Of a stretch of 64,000 nucleotides of DNA, positions 10,026 through 19,516 are shown piece after piece. Made by a program: the position numbers and the translations under genes. Below the pieces are notes generated by a model that made no database searches, was not told the origin of the DNA, and saw only the letters and a list, made by a program, of their open reading frames with translations. Location: assembly GCF_003286085.1 (NCBI RefSeq), contig NW_020825374.1, forward strand, positions 620,001 through 684,000, given 5' to 3'. Origin of the DNA: Drosophila persimilis (lineage: Eukaryota; Arthropoda; Insecta; Diptera; Drosophilidae). Every line of letters begins with the position of its first letter. Position 1 is the stretch's first letter.

Positions 10026-11341
10026 ATGGCAGCACCTGAGCCTACCAATGTCGCGAGCGCAGCAACGCCGAGTGATGTAGATTTCTACAAGCACCAGGCC
10101 GAGTCCATCGCGCGCCAAGGCCAGGATCCCTTTCTCACCAAGGAAGAGCTTGCCGAGTTAGATGAGGCGGAACTTCAAGCTCGCTTAGAGCAAATCGAGC
10201 GAATGAATGCGGATTTCGATGCCGCTCAAACGAGCCTTGAAAGGCTGGATTTCCTGCAGTTAGCCCATGATGCCCGACTGGATTTTTGAGTGTTTATGTG
10301 AAGGTTAGGTCCAAGCTATCGCAAGAGTTGATGGCTGCTCGCACGGTAAATGTTGCCAATTCAACTGCTCGGCATACTCTCGAGGGGAGTTCGTCGTTGT
10401 TCGCCTATAATAGTATAGGCCGTTCTCGAATGCCTGAGTTGCAGCTTCCGCGATTCGGTGGGAACTCATGGATTGGCCAGAATTCCACTCGATGTTCTCG
10501 ACAATGGTGCACAAAGACCATCGTATACCAAAATTCGAAAAATTCCAATATCTTCGTGGATGTCTAGATGGTGCTGCGCTGGATACGATTCGTTCCTTGC
10601 AGCTTTCTGAGGATAATTACGACAAGGCGTTGAATTTACTAATGTTGCTATTCGATAATAAACTGTTACATTTTCAGGCACATGCTCAGCGACAAAATCA
10701 ATTCGCACTTGCGTGCACTTCAGACCTTGGCGACCCCGAAGGAGAGTTCGGATGGGTTGCTGATCTTCATCATAGGCACGAATTTGGACCACAAGACCAA
10801 GGAGAAATGGGAAGAGAATTTGCCGACGTCAGGATTGGGATCAGCCATGGCAACAAGTCCTAGTCCACAGGTGGGAGAAGACAAACCTGTCACCCTTATC
10901 ACCTCCAGTAACGACCATCCTAACCCCACATGTAACCATTGCAATTCCTTCGTGCATTACATATCTAGATGTCAGGCATTCCTGAATCTCTCTGCGTTTG
11001 AACGATACAAAGAAGCAAAGAAGAGCCGCTTGTGTTTGAACTGCCTCAACAAAGGCCATGAATTTCAGAGGTGCAGGTCAGGACTTTGCAGGCATTGCCA
11101 GGCCAAACATCACACGCTACTCCACATTCCATCGGGAACTGGTTCTTCATCTTCCTCTTCACCGACCGAGGAATCGATCCAGCAAGAGGCCGCGACTGTG
11201 CTTCTAGCAAGCGGATGTTCTAGCCCTCCCCCCTCGATCCAGAAGTCTCAGCCTAGCCAGAACGTGTTGCTACCTACTGCCCTCGTCCATGTAACAGATC
11301 GTTATGGAGCACTTATCCCATGTCGTGCCATTTTGGATTAA
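10026..11341 (+). pseudogene. BEL-2 gag with zinc knuckles and start of protease
   Basis: The gag N-terminus begins at ATG 10026 and is rich in Glu/Ala with a coiled-coil-like LAELDEAELQARLEQIERM. A stop at 10287-10289 and several frameshifts (near 10290, 10470 and 10690) split the rest into overlapping frames. These contain MPELQLPRFGG, KFEKFQYLRGCLDGAALDTI, INSHLRALQTL and HKTKEKWEENLP, all typical of BEL gag. Two zinc knuckles follow, CNHCNSFVHYISRC and CLNCLNKGHEFQRC, with the CRHCQAKHHTLLH block. The frame ends at CRAILD and a stop, exactly where the protease DSGS would follow; the active site is lost by deletion at ~11339. The leader 9687-10025 has no supported gene. Confidence 0.82.
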
Positions 11342-11862
11342 GCAAAGGATTATTCGGCCTAGATGCAAAGGATTGGCCCATGCCGAATAATCTAAAACTT
11401 GCTGATCCTAATTTCTCCAAGCCCCAACGTATCGATCAGTTGATAGGTTGTGGTTTGTTCTTCGATTTAATGTGCGTCGAACAGATTCGACTATCAGACC
11501 AATTGCCAACATTGCAGGAGACAAAACTTGGTTGGATAGTGTCAGGAAGCATTGATAGCTCGGAGAATAAGCGTGCAGTTTTAGCCGCTTTTGAAAATTC
11601 CTCTTGCATCTCTATTGACGATTTTCGACCCACAACGCTGGAGTACCAAAACTTAGAGCAGCAATGCAGGAAGCAGATGCTCGAGTGCCAGGTGCAAGTG
11701 GAAAAACTGCGATCGGAGAATCAGGAACTGCAGCCCGAACTTTTCGATACATTAAAAAACTACATATCCACGCCAAATGCAATTCAACTTTCAACAATTT
11801 CTACATTGCCAAATTTCCTGCCATTCTATGCAATTACAGAGGTTCCCGATGATCAGATGTAA
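11342..11862 (+). pseudogene. BEL-2 protease-linker remnant fused to a coiled-coil segment
   Basis: The frame is open from 11320, but BEL-like sequence starts at LFGLDAKDWPMPNNLKLADPNF, the protease-proximal linker. It continues to LGWIVSGSIDSSENKRA. After CISIDDF, where the linker should lead into RT, the protein changes to a Gln/Glu/Leu-rich stretch (about residues 106-150 of the frame: LEQQCRKQMLECQVQVEKL...) predicted by eye to form a coiled coil, then a short unrelated tail ending at 11862. I do not recognise this C-terminal part as BEL pol. It may be a rearranged gag piece or captured sequence. The RT, RNase H and integrase are absent. Confidence 0.65.
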
Positions 11863-12034
11863 TCACGACAAGGCGCCTTCGTAAAGAAGCGCCGATTGCT
11901 GCATTCGACGATCATCCCAGCGTAGCCGCCAGCTGCGCCCAAGCAAACATCTTCAAGAGGGCCGTTGGAAAAAAGCCGTTCTGCCCCTTCAGGATGGATC
12001 TGTTGAAAGCCTTTGCCTTCCAACGGGGGATGAA

Positions 12035-12404
12035 TGTTCGGAGCAGAACCCAGCCGATTAGCGGCTTGCCAATTAGCACCTAATTCTTGGCCCTCAGCCG
12101 ATTATCTTGTTTGTTACTTATGTCTATGTCACTCATTTGTTTGTAAAAGCTTTGGGCTTGTTTGCCCTGCTAAACGCTCTCTGCCAGATCGCTCTTCGCT
12201 ATCTCCGCTTTGCGTCTGCCTACCGACGTCTGCCGAGCGAAGCTGCGCTTAGTGATCGGAGCGGCAATGTAAAGGGCAGGCAAGCCACACTTGAAATTTG
12301 GATGTCACGCATTAAAGTACATATCGTAATTTTATTTCTGCGCCGAGTTTTATTTAATTCGAAATAATTAGTCGGCCGATTGGGGATAAAAAAAATTATC
12401 TACA
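12035..12404 (+). repeat. BEL-2 3' LTR
   Basis: It starts TGTTCGGAGCAGA directly after a G-rich tract (CAACGGGGGATGAA) and ends ...CTACA. It matches the 5' LTR with a handful of substitutions. CR1-A resumes at 12405. The 11863-12034 interval before it has no gene. Confidence 0.9.
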
Positions 12405-12714
12405 CCACTAATTCCCTTCCTCTTATTAAATTACTAATCCTTACACACCTTTCTAGTAATTAGTAATTGTGCTAGTAAGTTTAGTGCTAATTTTCCTGGA
12501 ATGTTAGTCTCCAGCTATCTTTCTTGCATGTTCCCGTTTGGTTCGGCTACGCACCGTGCGTCATGCGGCAGCGCCCCTCGGTCGGTTAGGCGGGAGGAGC
12601 GCTGCGTTTTGACTGGGATCCGCGCGTAACAGCCTTCTGCTGGTTTCACACGGGGCACTTGGCGGTGCAGTAACTTCATCTCCTCTTGAAAGATGCAGTC
12701 ATTGCATGTCAACG
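12405..12714 (+). repeat. CR1-A 3' end and GC-rich tail module
   Basis: The sequence matches CR1-B from about 28654: an AT-rich 3' UTR (ATTAAATTACTAATCCTTAC) and then a ~200-bp GC-rich stretch (CTACGCACCG...GCAGCGCCCCTCGG). The stretch ends in CATTGCATGTCAACG, and different DNA follows in each copy. This supports it being the transcript 3' end of the element. Confidence 0.75.
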
Positions 12715-12969
12715 CCCAAGAAAATGGTCACCAGGCGCCAGGATCTGCAGACGGGCATCAGGGTGGTGTCAGAAGAACTCTGCGTGGAGGTCAGGGATCT
12801 TGACAGCCTGGTCGAGAAGGAGGACATCGCAGCATCGATAGATGCATCGAGAAACGCTCCCAGCGTGGACACCAGCGCCATTAAAACCCTGAGGCCATCT
12901 TTCGCTGGTACGCAACTGGCAGTTGTGGGCCTGCCGCCCGTGCAGGCAAGAGCCCTGCCGGCCCAATAA
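12706..12969 (+). pseudogene. R1-a ORF1 central fragment
   Basis: R1 ORF1 is a nucleic-acid-binding protein with RRM-like folds and CCHC knuckles. The visible part includes VTRRQDLQTGIRVVSEELC, VEVRDLDSLVEKEDIA and LRPSFAGTQLAVVGLPPVQA, the pre-knuckle region. It ends early at ALPAQ and a stop, so the zinc knuckles are missing. The apparent start ATG lies in the preceding CR1 tail (12706-12714); true R1 sequence starts at about 12715, so the start is an artefact of the junction. The stop codon overlaps the ATG of ORF2 by one base (ATAATGA), reflecting an internal deletion next to the natural ORF1/ORF2 junction. Confidence 0.72.
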
Positions 12970-13560
12970 TGAAGGTTATGCAGGTCAACCTTAACCACTG
13001 CGCTGCGGCTCAAGACCCGCTGAGCCAAACTGTAAGAGAATTGGCAATTGATCTCGCCATCCTCAGCGAGCCATACCAAAATAGGGAGTCCCCTGGGTTC
13101 ATCCTGGATGCCACCAAAAATACCGCGATATGGCTATGCGGTTTCACGCCATTGCAGCTTTCCCTCCCAAGCGCTGCGGCTGGATTTCTGCATGCTAAGG
13201 TCGGAAGTGTGTGGATATACAGCGTCTACCTCGCCCCACGCCTGTCGCTCTCCGAGTTCGCAGGTACTCTAAACAGCCTAACGGCTGATGCTAGAGGACG
13301 TCACCGAGTTGCCATCGGAGGTGACTTCAACGCGTGAGCTGTGGAGTGGGAAATCGTGGCGACAAATGCGAGAGGAAGGACTCTGATGGAGATCATTGCG
13401 CCCCTGGACAACGCGCTCCTCAACCAGGGAAACCAGCATACCTTCTCCAGAGGAGGAATCGGATCTGTCATCGACCTTACGTTCGTCAGCAGCTCACTTT
13501 TTAATTCATTGGGCTGGAGCATCAGCAAGGCAATTAGCTGGGACATAGGCCAACAGACGT
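12969..13560 (+). pseudogene. R1-a ORF2 endonuclease
   Basis: MKVMQVNLNHCAAAQD is the typical R1 ORF2 start with the catalytic Asn. LAIDLAILSEPYQN (catalytic Glu region), AKVGSVWIYSVYLAPRLS and the catalytic IGGDFNA follow. An in-frame TGA sits right after GDFNA, where R1 elements have Trp (GDFNAWAVEW). The frame then reopens through LNQGNQHTFSRGGIGSVIDLTFVSS. R1 endonucleases give target specificity; what this family targets cannot be told from the fragment. Confidence 0.78.
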
Positions 13561-13980
13561 CTAGCGTAGAGACAGCTGCGCCCAGATGGAGATACTATCG
13601 CGCCGATACGCTCAATACGGCCCTGTTCACGGAGCTTATGTCCAACCTCACGGCGAATGGAAATGCTGGAGCATCTGGAGGCAGCATGCACTGCCACCAT
13701 GGCTCAGAGGAGGCACTACGGTCGCCACCACCAACCTGTGTTCTGGTGGAACGAGGGCATTGCCGCGTTACGCCGGGAATGCAACCAAGCTCGACGCCGC
13801 TACCAGCGCTCGCGCGGAAGCCCTGCCTTTCCGCAATGGCAATCCACGTTCAAGGACTGCAGAAGGGCTCTCAAGGCGGCCATTAGGGATAGAAAACGCC
13901 AGTGCCTTCTCAAGTTATGCGACTCTGCGAAGCAGGACCCATGGGGAAGGGCGAACAAGTTGGTGACGAACAAAGTATGA
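13561..13980 (+). pseudogene. R1-a ORF2 linker before RT
   Basis: After a frameshift the linker typical of R1 ORF2 is seen: HHQPVFWWNEGIAALRREC, RRRYQRSRGSPAFPQW, KAAIRDRKRQCLLKLCD and DPWGRANKLV. It stops at 13980, before the RT palm. The remainder of R1-a is not found directly downstream. Confidence 0.75.
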
Positions 13981-14384
13981 GTACGGCGTCAAGCAAGCAA
14001 GTCGTGTACAACATACAGAGGAACAAAATCTTGAAAAACTCAAGTGATACACTATTATTTATTAAACAGAGTGTTTTGTTCACATCATAAACTGTGTCCG
14101 CATTGAAAGACAACAATTGACGGCGGAAATAATTGAAGATAACGCTACAAAGCCAATTTTAATAAAATACAGTGGAAAAATATTTGTTATTGGTTGTGCT
14201 GTGGAAGAAGAATATTTGTTATTGTTCTGAACCACTCTCTGTAAACCAGCATTTGATCTTTCGGAGTCACTGAGAGAATAACGTAGACATACCCAATAAA
14301 AGGTTGCAAGCAGTGCAGACAGCAAAGTGATTGGCAACGCATTGTAAAGAGTCGGCAAAGCAGTAACGGAAAAACGTTTTGAAC

Positions 14385-15328
14385 ATGGCTCCAGTTTCAA
14401 AACGACTGCGAGAAAAATCTGGAACTGATCTCAAGGGCTCGAAGTGTTCTGAGGAAATACCAGAAAATATTCAGAAAACCCTGGAATGTTTGCTAAGCAG
14501 GCTGAACTAATCATGGCAAATACGTTAAAGTCTGAGGGTGTATTGCAGGCCATAGAGGAAAAGTTCACAGCTATGACCAATCAAATTCTTTGTATGGCAG
14601 TAGATGTGAAGAAACTTACTGAACGTGTCCTGCAATTGGAAAAGGCGGGTGAGGTAATCCACGAAATGGAGCAGCAAATTATCAAACTCAAAAATGAGGT
14701 ACATGGTATGCAAGAAATACGTGCGCAAGTTAGAGATCTAAGCACACAATGTGTTGAGCGCGCCAAAGCGGACATTGCGTGTGATCTCCGTATTCATGGA
14801 AAACCCTTTGAAGAAGGTGAAATGTTGAAGGTTCGATTCAACAAGATGTGCTTTGCCCTTAACCTAACACCCCTCCCAAGGGTGAAAGACATCTTTAGGA
14901 TCCAAAAGAGAACTCACGGAACAGCTGTTGATCCAGTGATAATCCTGCGACTCGAGAGTGTGAGAGAGAAGGCGGCGTTGTTGCGAGCTGTTGGCAACTA
15001 TCGCAGGGAATCGAAAAAACTGCTATCACTGGACCTAATGGAATTCGACTCGCAGGCTGCGTTTTATATTAATGAGCAGCTGTCTAAAGAGAATCTGGCT
15101 GTTTTCAAAGAGGCGATGAAAATGAAAAAAGGAAAAGCACTATCGGCTGTTTTCACTCGTCGGGCGATCGTGCATGTTAAGAAGCATCCAGCTGGAGAGA
15201 TATTTAGAGTGGATAACATACATGACCTGCAAACATTGCGGGATACTTCCGAGGATGAGCTTGCAACAGTTGATCCAGGTGCAGTTAACAGGCCAGTTGA
15301 GACAGACCAGAATAACCTTTTTCGTTAG
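14385..15328 (+). pseudogene. LINE-K ORF1, coiled-coil RNA-binding protein
   Basis: A likely native start is MAPVSKRLREKSGTD at 14385. That frame stops at 14509, and the remainder is open from 14486 in another frame, so there is a frameshift near 14450-14485. Residues ~20-90 of the second frame form a heptad-rich coiled coil (VKKLTERVLQLEKAGEVI, EMEQQIIKLKNEV). An RRM-like domain with CDLRIHGKPFEEGE and a C-terminal domain with VKDIFRIQKR and AIVHVKKHPAGE follow. The coiled coil-RRM-CTD layout resembles L1/L2-type ORF1 chaperones, unlike the PHD-type CR1 ORF1 in this window. Confidence 0.68.
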
Positions 15329-15448
15329 TAAAACTTCCCTTAGTCATAGTAATATAATGTTGAAGTTTCAGGTTTTATGTTTTTATATAGTTATAAGTGA
15401 TTTGTGTATATTGCGTGTGCTGCTAATATGCTATTTAGTAACTTTTAA

Positions 15449-16252
15449 ATGGTCCATAATATGAATAGACTTCCAACGAATAGTAGGATATTGATTCGTA
15501 CGCTGGCTAAACAAAAAGATGGCATAAATATTTGTCATATAAATGCTCAGAGTCTGTATGGTAAGATTGATGAGTTCCGATATATGTTTGAACAATCGAA
15601 TGTTGATGTAGTTTGTGTTTCGGAAACGTGGTTCATGCCGCATCTATGTGATAATGTTATTTTGTGTACCGGATTTGATCTATACCGATCTGATCGGAAA
15701 GGAAATGGTGGGGGTGTTGCTGTACACATAAACAAGAAACTCAAATCCAAATTAATATGCGCACCCTCCAGAAAGTGCAATAGAATACCTTTTTATAGAA
15801 TTATCGGCCTCTAACAGTTCTCTGTCTGTCTGTACAGACCACACCGCAATACAATCTACCAACAAGTAATTGATGCAATTTCAGACCTATCTGTAAGCTA
15901 TACTGACGTAATTATAATCGGGGATCTAAACAGCAATATACTGAAGGAACGACATATGGAGTCAACGATGGCATCGTTAGGCTTGCATCTAGTCAATAAT
16001 AGTAGACCAACACATTTCTCAAACACTGCAAGTACATTATTGGACCTTTGTTTTGTCAATGATAAAGAAAAAATCGTTCTTTATGATCAGTTATCTGTCC
16101 CAACATTTTCCAGACACGACCTACTTTTCCTGACTTATAATTTTAATTGTAAAAAGATTGACGACGACATATGGTACCGAAATTTTAAGAGCATTGACAT
16201 TACCAAACTTAATGACGAATTCAATACATATGAATGGGAATATAATATTTAA
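15449..16252 (+). pseudogene. LINE-K ORF2 endonuclease
   Basis: The first frame holds the N-terminal block INICHINAQSLYGKIDEFR, the catalytic VVCVSETWF and RKGNGGGVAVHI. It stops at 15814. From about 15900 another frame continues with VIIIGDLNSNIL (catalytic Asp/Asn), STLLDLCFVND and SVPTFSRHDLLFLTYNF, the final Asp-His region, and stops at 16252. This is an apurinic-type endonuclease with at least one frameshift. The most upstream methionine in the frame is used, and the true start could be a little upstream. Confidence 0.72.
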
Positions 16253-18228
16253 CATGGATGATGTTAATTCTCAAGTAGAACAACTACGAGCTCACATAAC
16301 ATGTCTTTATGAAAAATTCGTACCGCTGCGTAAATAAAAGATTGCACCAAAGAAAAATCCATGGTTCAATCAATGTATTGCACACAATATATCATTAAGG
16401 GACAAAGCATATAACAGATGGAAACGCTACAGAACGTCTGTTCAGTAGCAAGAATTTAAAACTTTAAGGAAAAAAACCAACCTATTAATACTGACAGCTA
16501 AAAAATCTTTTTATTCTGTAAGGTTTCAAAGTGCAATATTAACAAGAAGGACATGGAGGGAGCTCAAAGACTTGGGAATAGGGAAGAGGACAAATAACAC
16601 CAAAATTGATGTAGACATAGATGAATTAAATAGAAAATTTTTGATAAACGGGGTACCTGAAGTAGCATATAATCATTATCTTGACAATATACCGAATAGT
16701 TCCTGTGATAATAACTTTAGCTTCATGTGTGCCAGTCAGTGTGATGTCCTTGAATCTGTGCTTAAAATTAAGTCAAATGCAATCGGACTGGATGAAATAC
16801 ATCCAAAATTTCTAAAAATCTTACTTCCGAAAATATTACCACATGTGACTTATATTTGCAATACTGTCTTAACAAAACCAATATTTCCAAGTACATGGAA
16901 GCTTGCGAAAATAACCCCGGTCCCTAAAGGAAAAAATTAATATAGACCTATATCAATTCTATCGTTTTTGTCAAAAGTTCTTGAACAATTAATGTCACAA
17001 CAAATTCGAAGTTTTCTAGATAACAATGCACTACTAAGTGACAAACAGTCAGGTTACAGAACAAAGAAGCTGTACTACGGCAATAGTAAATATAACGGAA
17101 GACATTAGATTAACACAAGATGAAGGAAATGTGACGCTATTAGTACTACTTGACTTCAGTAAAGCATTTGACACGGTTAACCACGAAATCTTATTAAGTA
17201 AATTAGTTAACTTTTTCAATTTTAGTAAGGTAGCTATAAAGCTATTAAACTCGTATTTAACGGATAGAAGACAGGTAGTGGTAAGTGGAAGTAGAATTTC
17301 TTCAATGATGAGCACTGCACATGGTGTGCCTCAAGGTTCAGTTCTTGGGCCGCTTTTGTTCTCATTATATGTGAATGACCTGCCAGACGTCCTGTTAAAT
17401 TGTAAAAGTCATATGTATGCGGATGACGTCCAAATGTATGTTAGTCGTCCATTGAGTAAAATTGATGAGTGTATAAGTGTGTGTAACAGTGATTTGCTCA
17501 ATGTGAGTAGCTGGGCGAAGCGTAATGGTCTGGCACTTAATCCAGATAAATGTAAATGTGTAATTATATACAAGAAGCAACTAAATACGATGGCCTATCC
17601 AAAACTTGAAATCGAAGGAAAACAAATTAATTACGTAGATCATGTGGAAAACTCAGGATTAACATTTAACAATACGTTTTCTTGGAGTAGCCAAGTAGTG
17701 AAAGCTACTGGTAGAACATATAGTCTACTAAGAAAACTCGCACCAACACAAAAATACCTACCAGATATACTCAAACTAATGATAGCTAAGACATATTTGA
17801 CACCCACCTTATTCTATGGTATTGAAATATTTGGAAATCGTGACGCTGAATCTCAAAAAAAACTAAAAGTAACATTTAACAACATTGCCCGCTACATATA
17901 TAATAAGAGACGAACCGATCATATCTCAATCTTAGCAAGACAAATATTCAAAATGGATTTAAAGACATGGATAGGGTACAGAACAATTATTTTTCTACAT
18001 CGAATAATCTATACCAGACAGCCGAGCTACTTATATGCTAAATTAACCTTTGCTTCAACAAATAGAACGTTGAATCTGGTAACCATAAGGTACAAACTTG
18101 CCAATTCAGGAAAACAATTTTTAACAAATGCTATTCGGTTATGGATTGAGTTACCTTTCAATATTAAAAATATTAGTAGAGCAACGCAATTTAGGGATAA
18201 ATTAGAAAAACACTTGATAAACCCATAA
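16253..18228 (+). pseudogene. LINE-K ORF2 reverse transcriptase
   Basis: The linker and fingers are scattered over 16260-17060 with in-frame stops. KSNAIGLDEIHPKFLKIL and PSTWKLAKITPVPK are at 16770-16940, and YRPISILSFLSKVLEQLM follows a stop. The palm is open from 17038 to 18228: LLVLLDFSKAFDTVNHEIL, AHGVPQGSVLGPLLF, and the catalytic MYADDVQMYVS. The C-terminal region includes YGIEIFGNRDAE and ends NLITP-like just before the A-rich tail. There is no RNase H domain, which excludes the I and LOA clades. The intact 390-codon palm is the best part of the copy. Confidence 0.78.
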
Positions 18229-18342
18229 AAAAAAAAATAAATAAATAAAAATAAATAAAATAATAATAATAATAAAAAAAATAATAAAAAAATAAAAAAA
18301 TTAGAATTAGTATTAGTATTAATAATACAAATATTAGTCATA
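18229..18342 (+). repeat. LINE-K A/T-rich 3' tail with simple repeats
   Basis: Runs of AAAT, TAA and A follow the ORF2 stop at once. The last 14 bases (18329-18342) reappear at 19255-19268, flanking the next insertion. Confidence 0.7.
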
Positions 18343-19254
18343 ATAATAACGAGGGGGAACGTTGTGAGTTGCTGCGGACACCGCAACTCTACAGTTATAC
18401 CCGATACTAAGTCAGTATGGCTCTCCTCCGGCAGACGCCGCTAATATTAAACGACACGACAAAGAGTGCGTGCGAGAGAGACAGAAAATCAGTCTGAGCG
18501 TGACGTCGGGCGCTGCGTAGCCCCTGCAAATTGATTTGTTCCTTTTGGCTATAAAAATGATCTTATCTCATCCAGATTCAGCAATCTGATAGATATGGTC
18601 GTTCTCTATGATTCTGCGTTTTTAGTTTTCTCGAATGTGCAATATTGTGGATGCAACAGATTTTCGTCCTTTGTGGGGGCGGAAGGGGGTGGGGCGAAAT
18701 TTTGAGATATACGTTTTATAGTGAGATCTAACAGGAGTGCGGATACTAAATTTGGTTACTCTAGCCTTAATAGTCCCTGAGATTTGTGAATATCCCAGAT
18801 TTTCATCCTTTGCGGGGGCGGAAGGGGGTGTGGCGAAATTTTGAAACAAACTCGTCTCGGTCCGATATATTAGGAGTGTGGATACCAAATTTGGTTGCTC
18901 TAGCTTTTATAGTCTCTGAGATCTAGGCGCTAATGTTTTACTCTAAGCAAAGCCGCAAAGACAGGGCGAGAAAAAATGAAATTGTTTTCTTGATGCTGGC
19001 TATAATAATAATACGATCCAACCATCGTTGCTCTAGCTCTTATAGTCTTTGAGCACTAGGCGCTGAAGGGGACGGACAGACGGACAGACGGACGGACGGA
19101 CAGACAGACAGGGATCAATCGACTCGGCTATTGATGCTGATCAAGAATACATATACTTTATGGGGTCGGAAACGATTCCTTCTGGACGTTACACACATCC
19201 ATTTTCACCACAAATCTAATATACCCTAATACTCATTTTGAGTATCGGGTATAA
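18343..19254. mobile_element. 912-bp insertion with 14-bp flanking repeats and internal 14-bp inverted termini
   Basis: AAATATTAGTCATA flanks the segment at 18329-18342 and 19255-19268. Inside, TTATACCCGATACT (18395-18408) is perfectly inverted at the right edge (19241-19254). The left ~180 bp matches 37815-37995 and 44707-44887, where it follows an env remnant and a G-rich tract. No protein is encoded. Two G-rich blocks (GGGGGCGGAAGGGGG) recur at about 18676 and 18817. I do not know its class. It could be an LTR-related piece, a TIR transposon relic or a LINE-mobilised transcript. Confidence 0.6.
19073..19112. repeat. (GACG/GACA)n, i.e. GTCY-type microsatellite
   Basis: There are about nine tetranucleotide units of GGAC/AGAC. 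GTCY repeats are known inside several Drosophila dispersed elements. Confidence 0.8.
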
Positions 19255-19268
19255 AAATATTAGTCATA

Positions 19269-19384
19269 CTAAAAATGTTAGAATAAGAAAATCATTCTGC
19301 TTAAAGCACACAACTATGTGAACTCCATGTGACTAGCGCATTAACATAAAGTAGAAATACTGTCGCGTTAGGAATATATATATA
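19269..19384. other. short AT-rich interval, no gene
   Basis: It is probably the continuation of the sequence into which the 912-bp element inserted. It ends in TATATATATA, which also borders the far end of LOA-2a at 23468. Confidence 0.5.
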
Positions 19385-19516
19385 GGTTAGGTTAGGTTAA
19401 CCCGGACGGCCCACAGCGGGGCCACTCATAGGCCAGTATGGCCCTTAGTTATCCGGATGGGGGGGTGTATGAACCGTCGCGGGAGAGTTAATGTGGTTTT
19501 AAAAGTCCCCGAGAAT

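Larger units (their letters stand above)
9289..12404 (+). mobile_element. internally deleted BEL/Pao element (BEL-2) inserted in CR1-A
   Basis: Two direct LTRs (9289-9661 and 12035-12404), a tRNA-Trp-type primer binding site and a G-rich tract before the 3' LTR bound a ~2.37-kb interior. The interior keeps gag and a protease-linker piece but lacks the protease active site, RT, RNase H and integrase. It is therefore a non-autonomous derivative. The two LTRs differ at roughly six to seven positions plus A-run length, about 2% by eye, so the insertion is not very recent. CR1 flanks are recognisable on both sides; a clean 5-bp target duplication is not. Confidence 0.85.
12715..13980 (+). mobile_element. 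R1-clade non-LTR element, 5' part (R1-a)
   Basis: The segment holds a partial ORF1 and an endonuclease-linker piece of ORF2 in the R1 style. It abuts the CR1-A tail on the left and is cut off at about 13976, where LINE-K 5' sequence begins. No reverse transcriptase is present. Confidence 0.75.
13977..18342 (+). mobile_element. degenerate non-LTR element of the L2/CR1-like group (LINE-K)
   Basis: It has a 5' leader of ~400 bp without a gene (13977-14384), an ORF1 with coiled coil, an ORF2 with endonuclease and RT but no RNase H, and an A/T-rich tail with (TAAA)/(TAA) repeats from 18228. Clade placement is by motif resemblance only; Daphne, Kiri and L2 are all possible. Multiple stops and frameshifts make it inactive. 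Confidence 0.75.

Noticed and set aside
19073..19112. CRISPR-like or satellite array
   Set aside because: Tetranucleotide microsatellite without spacers.
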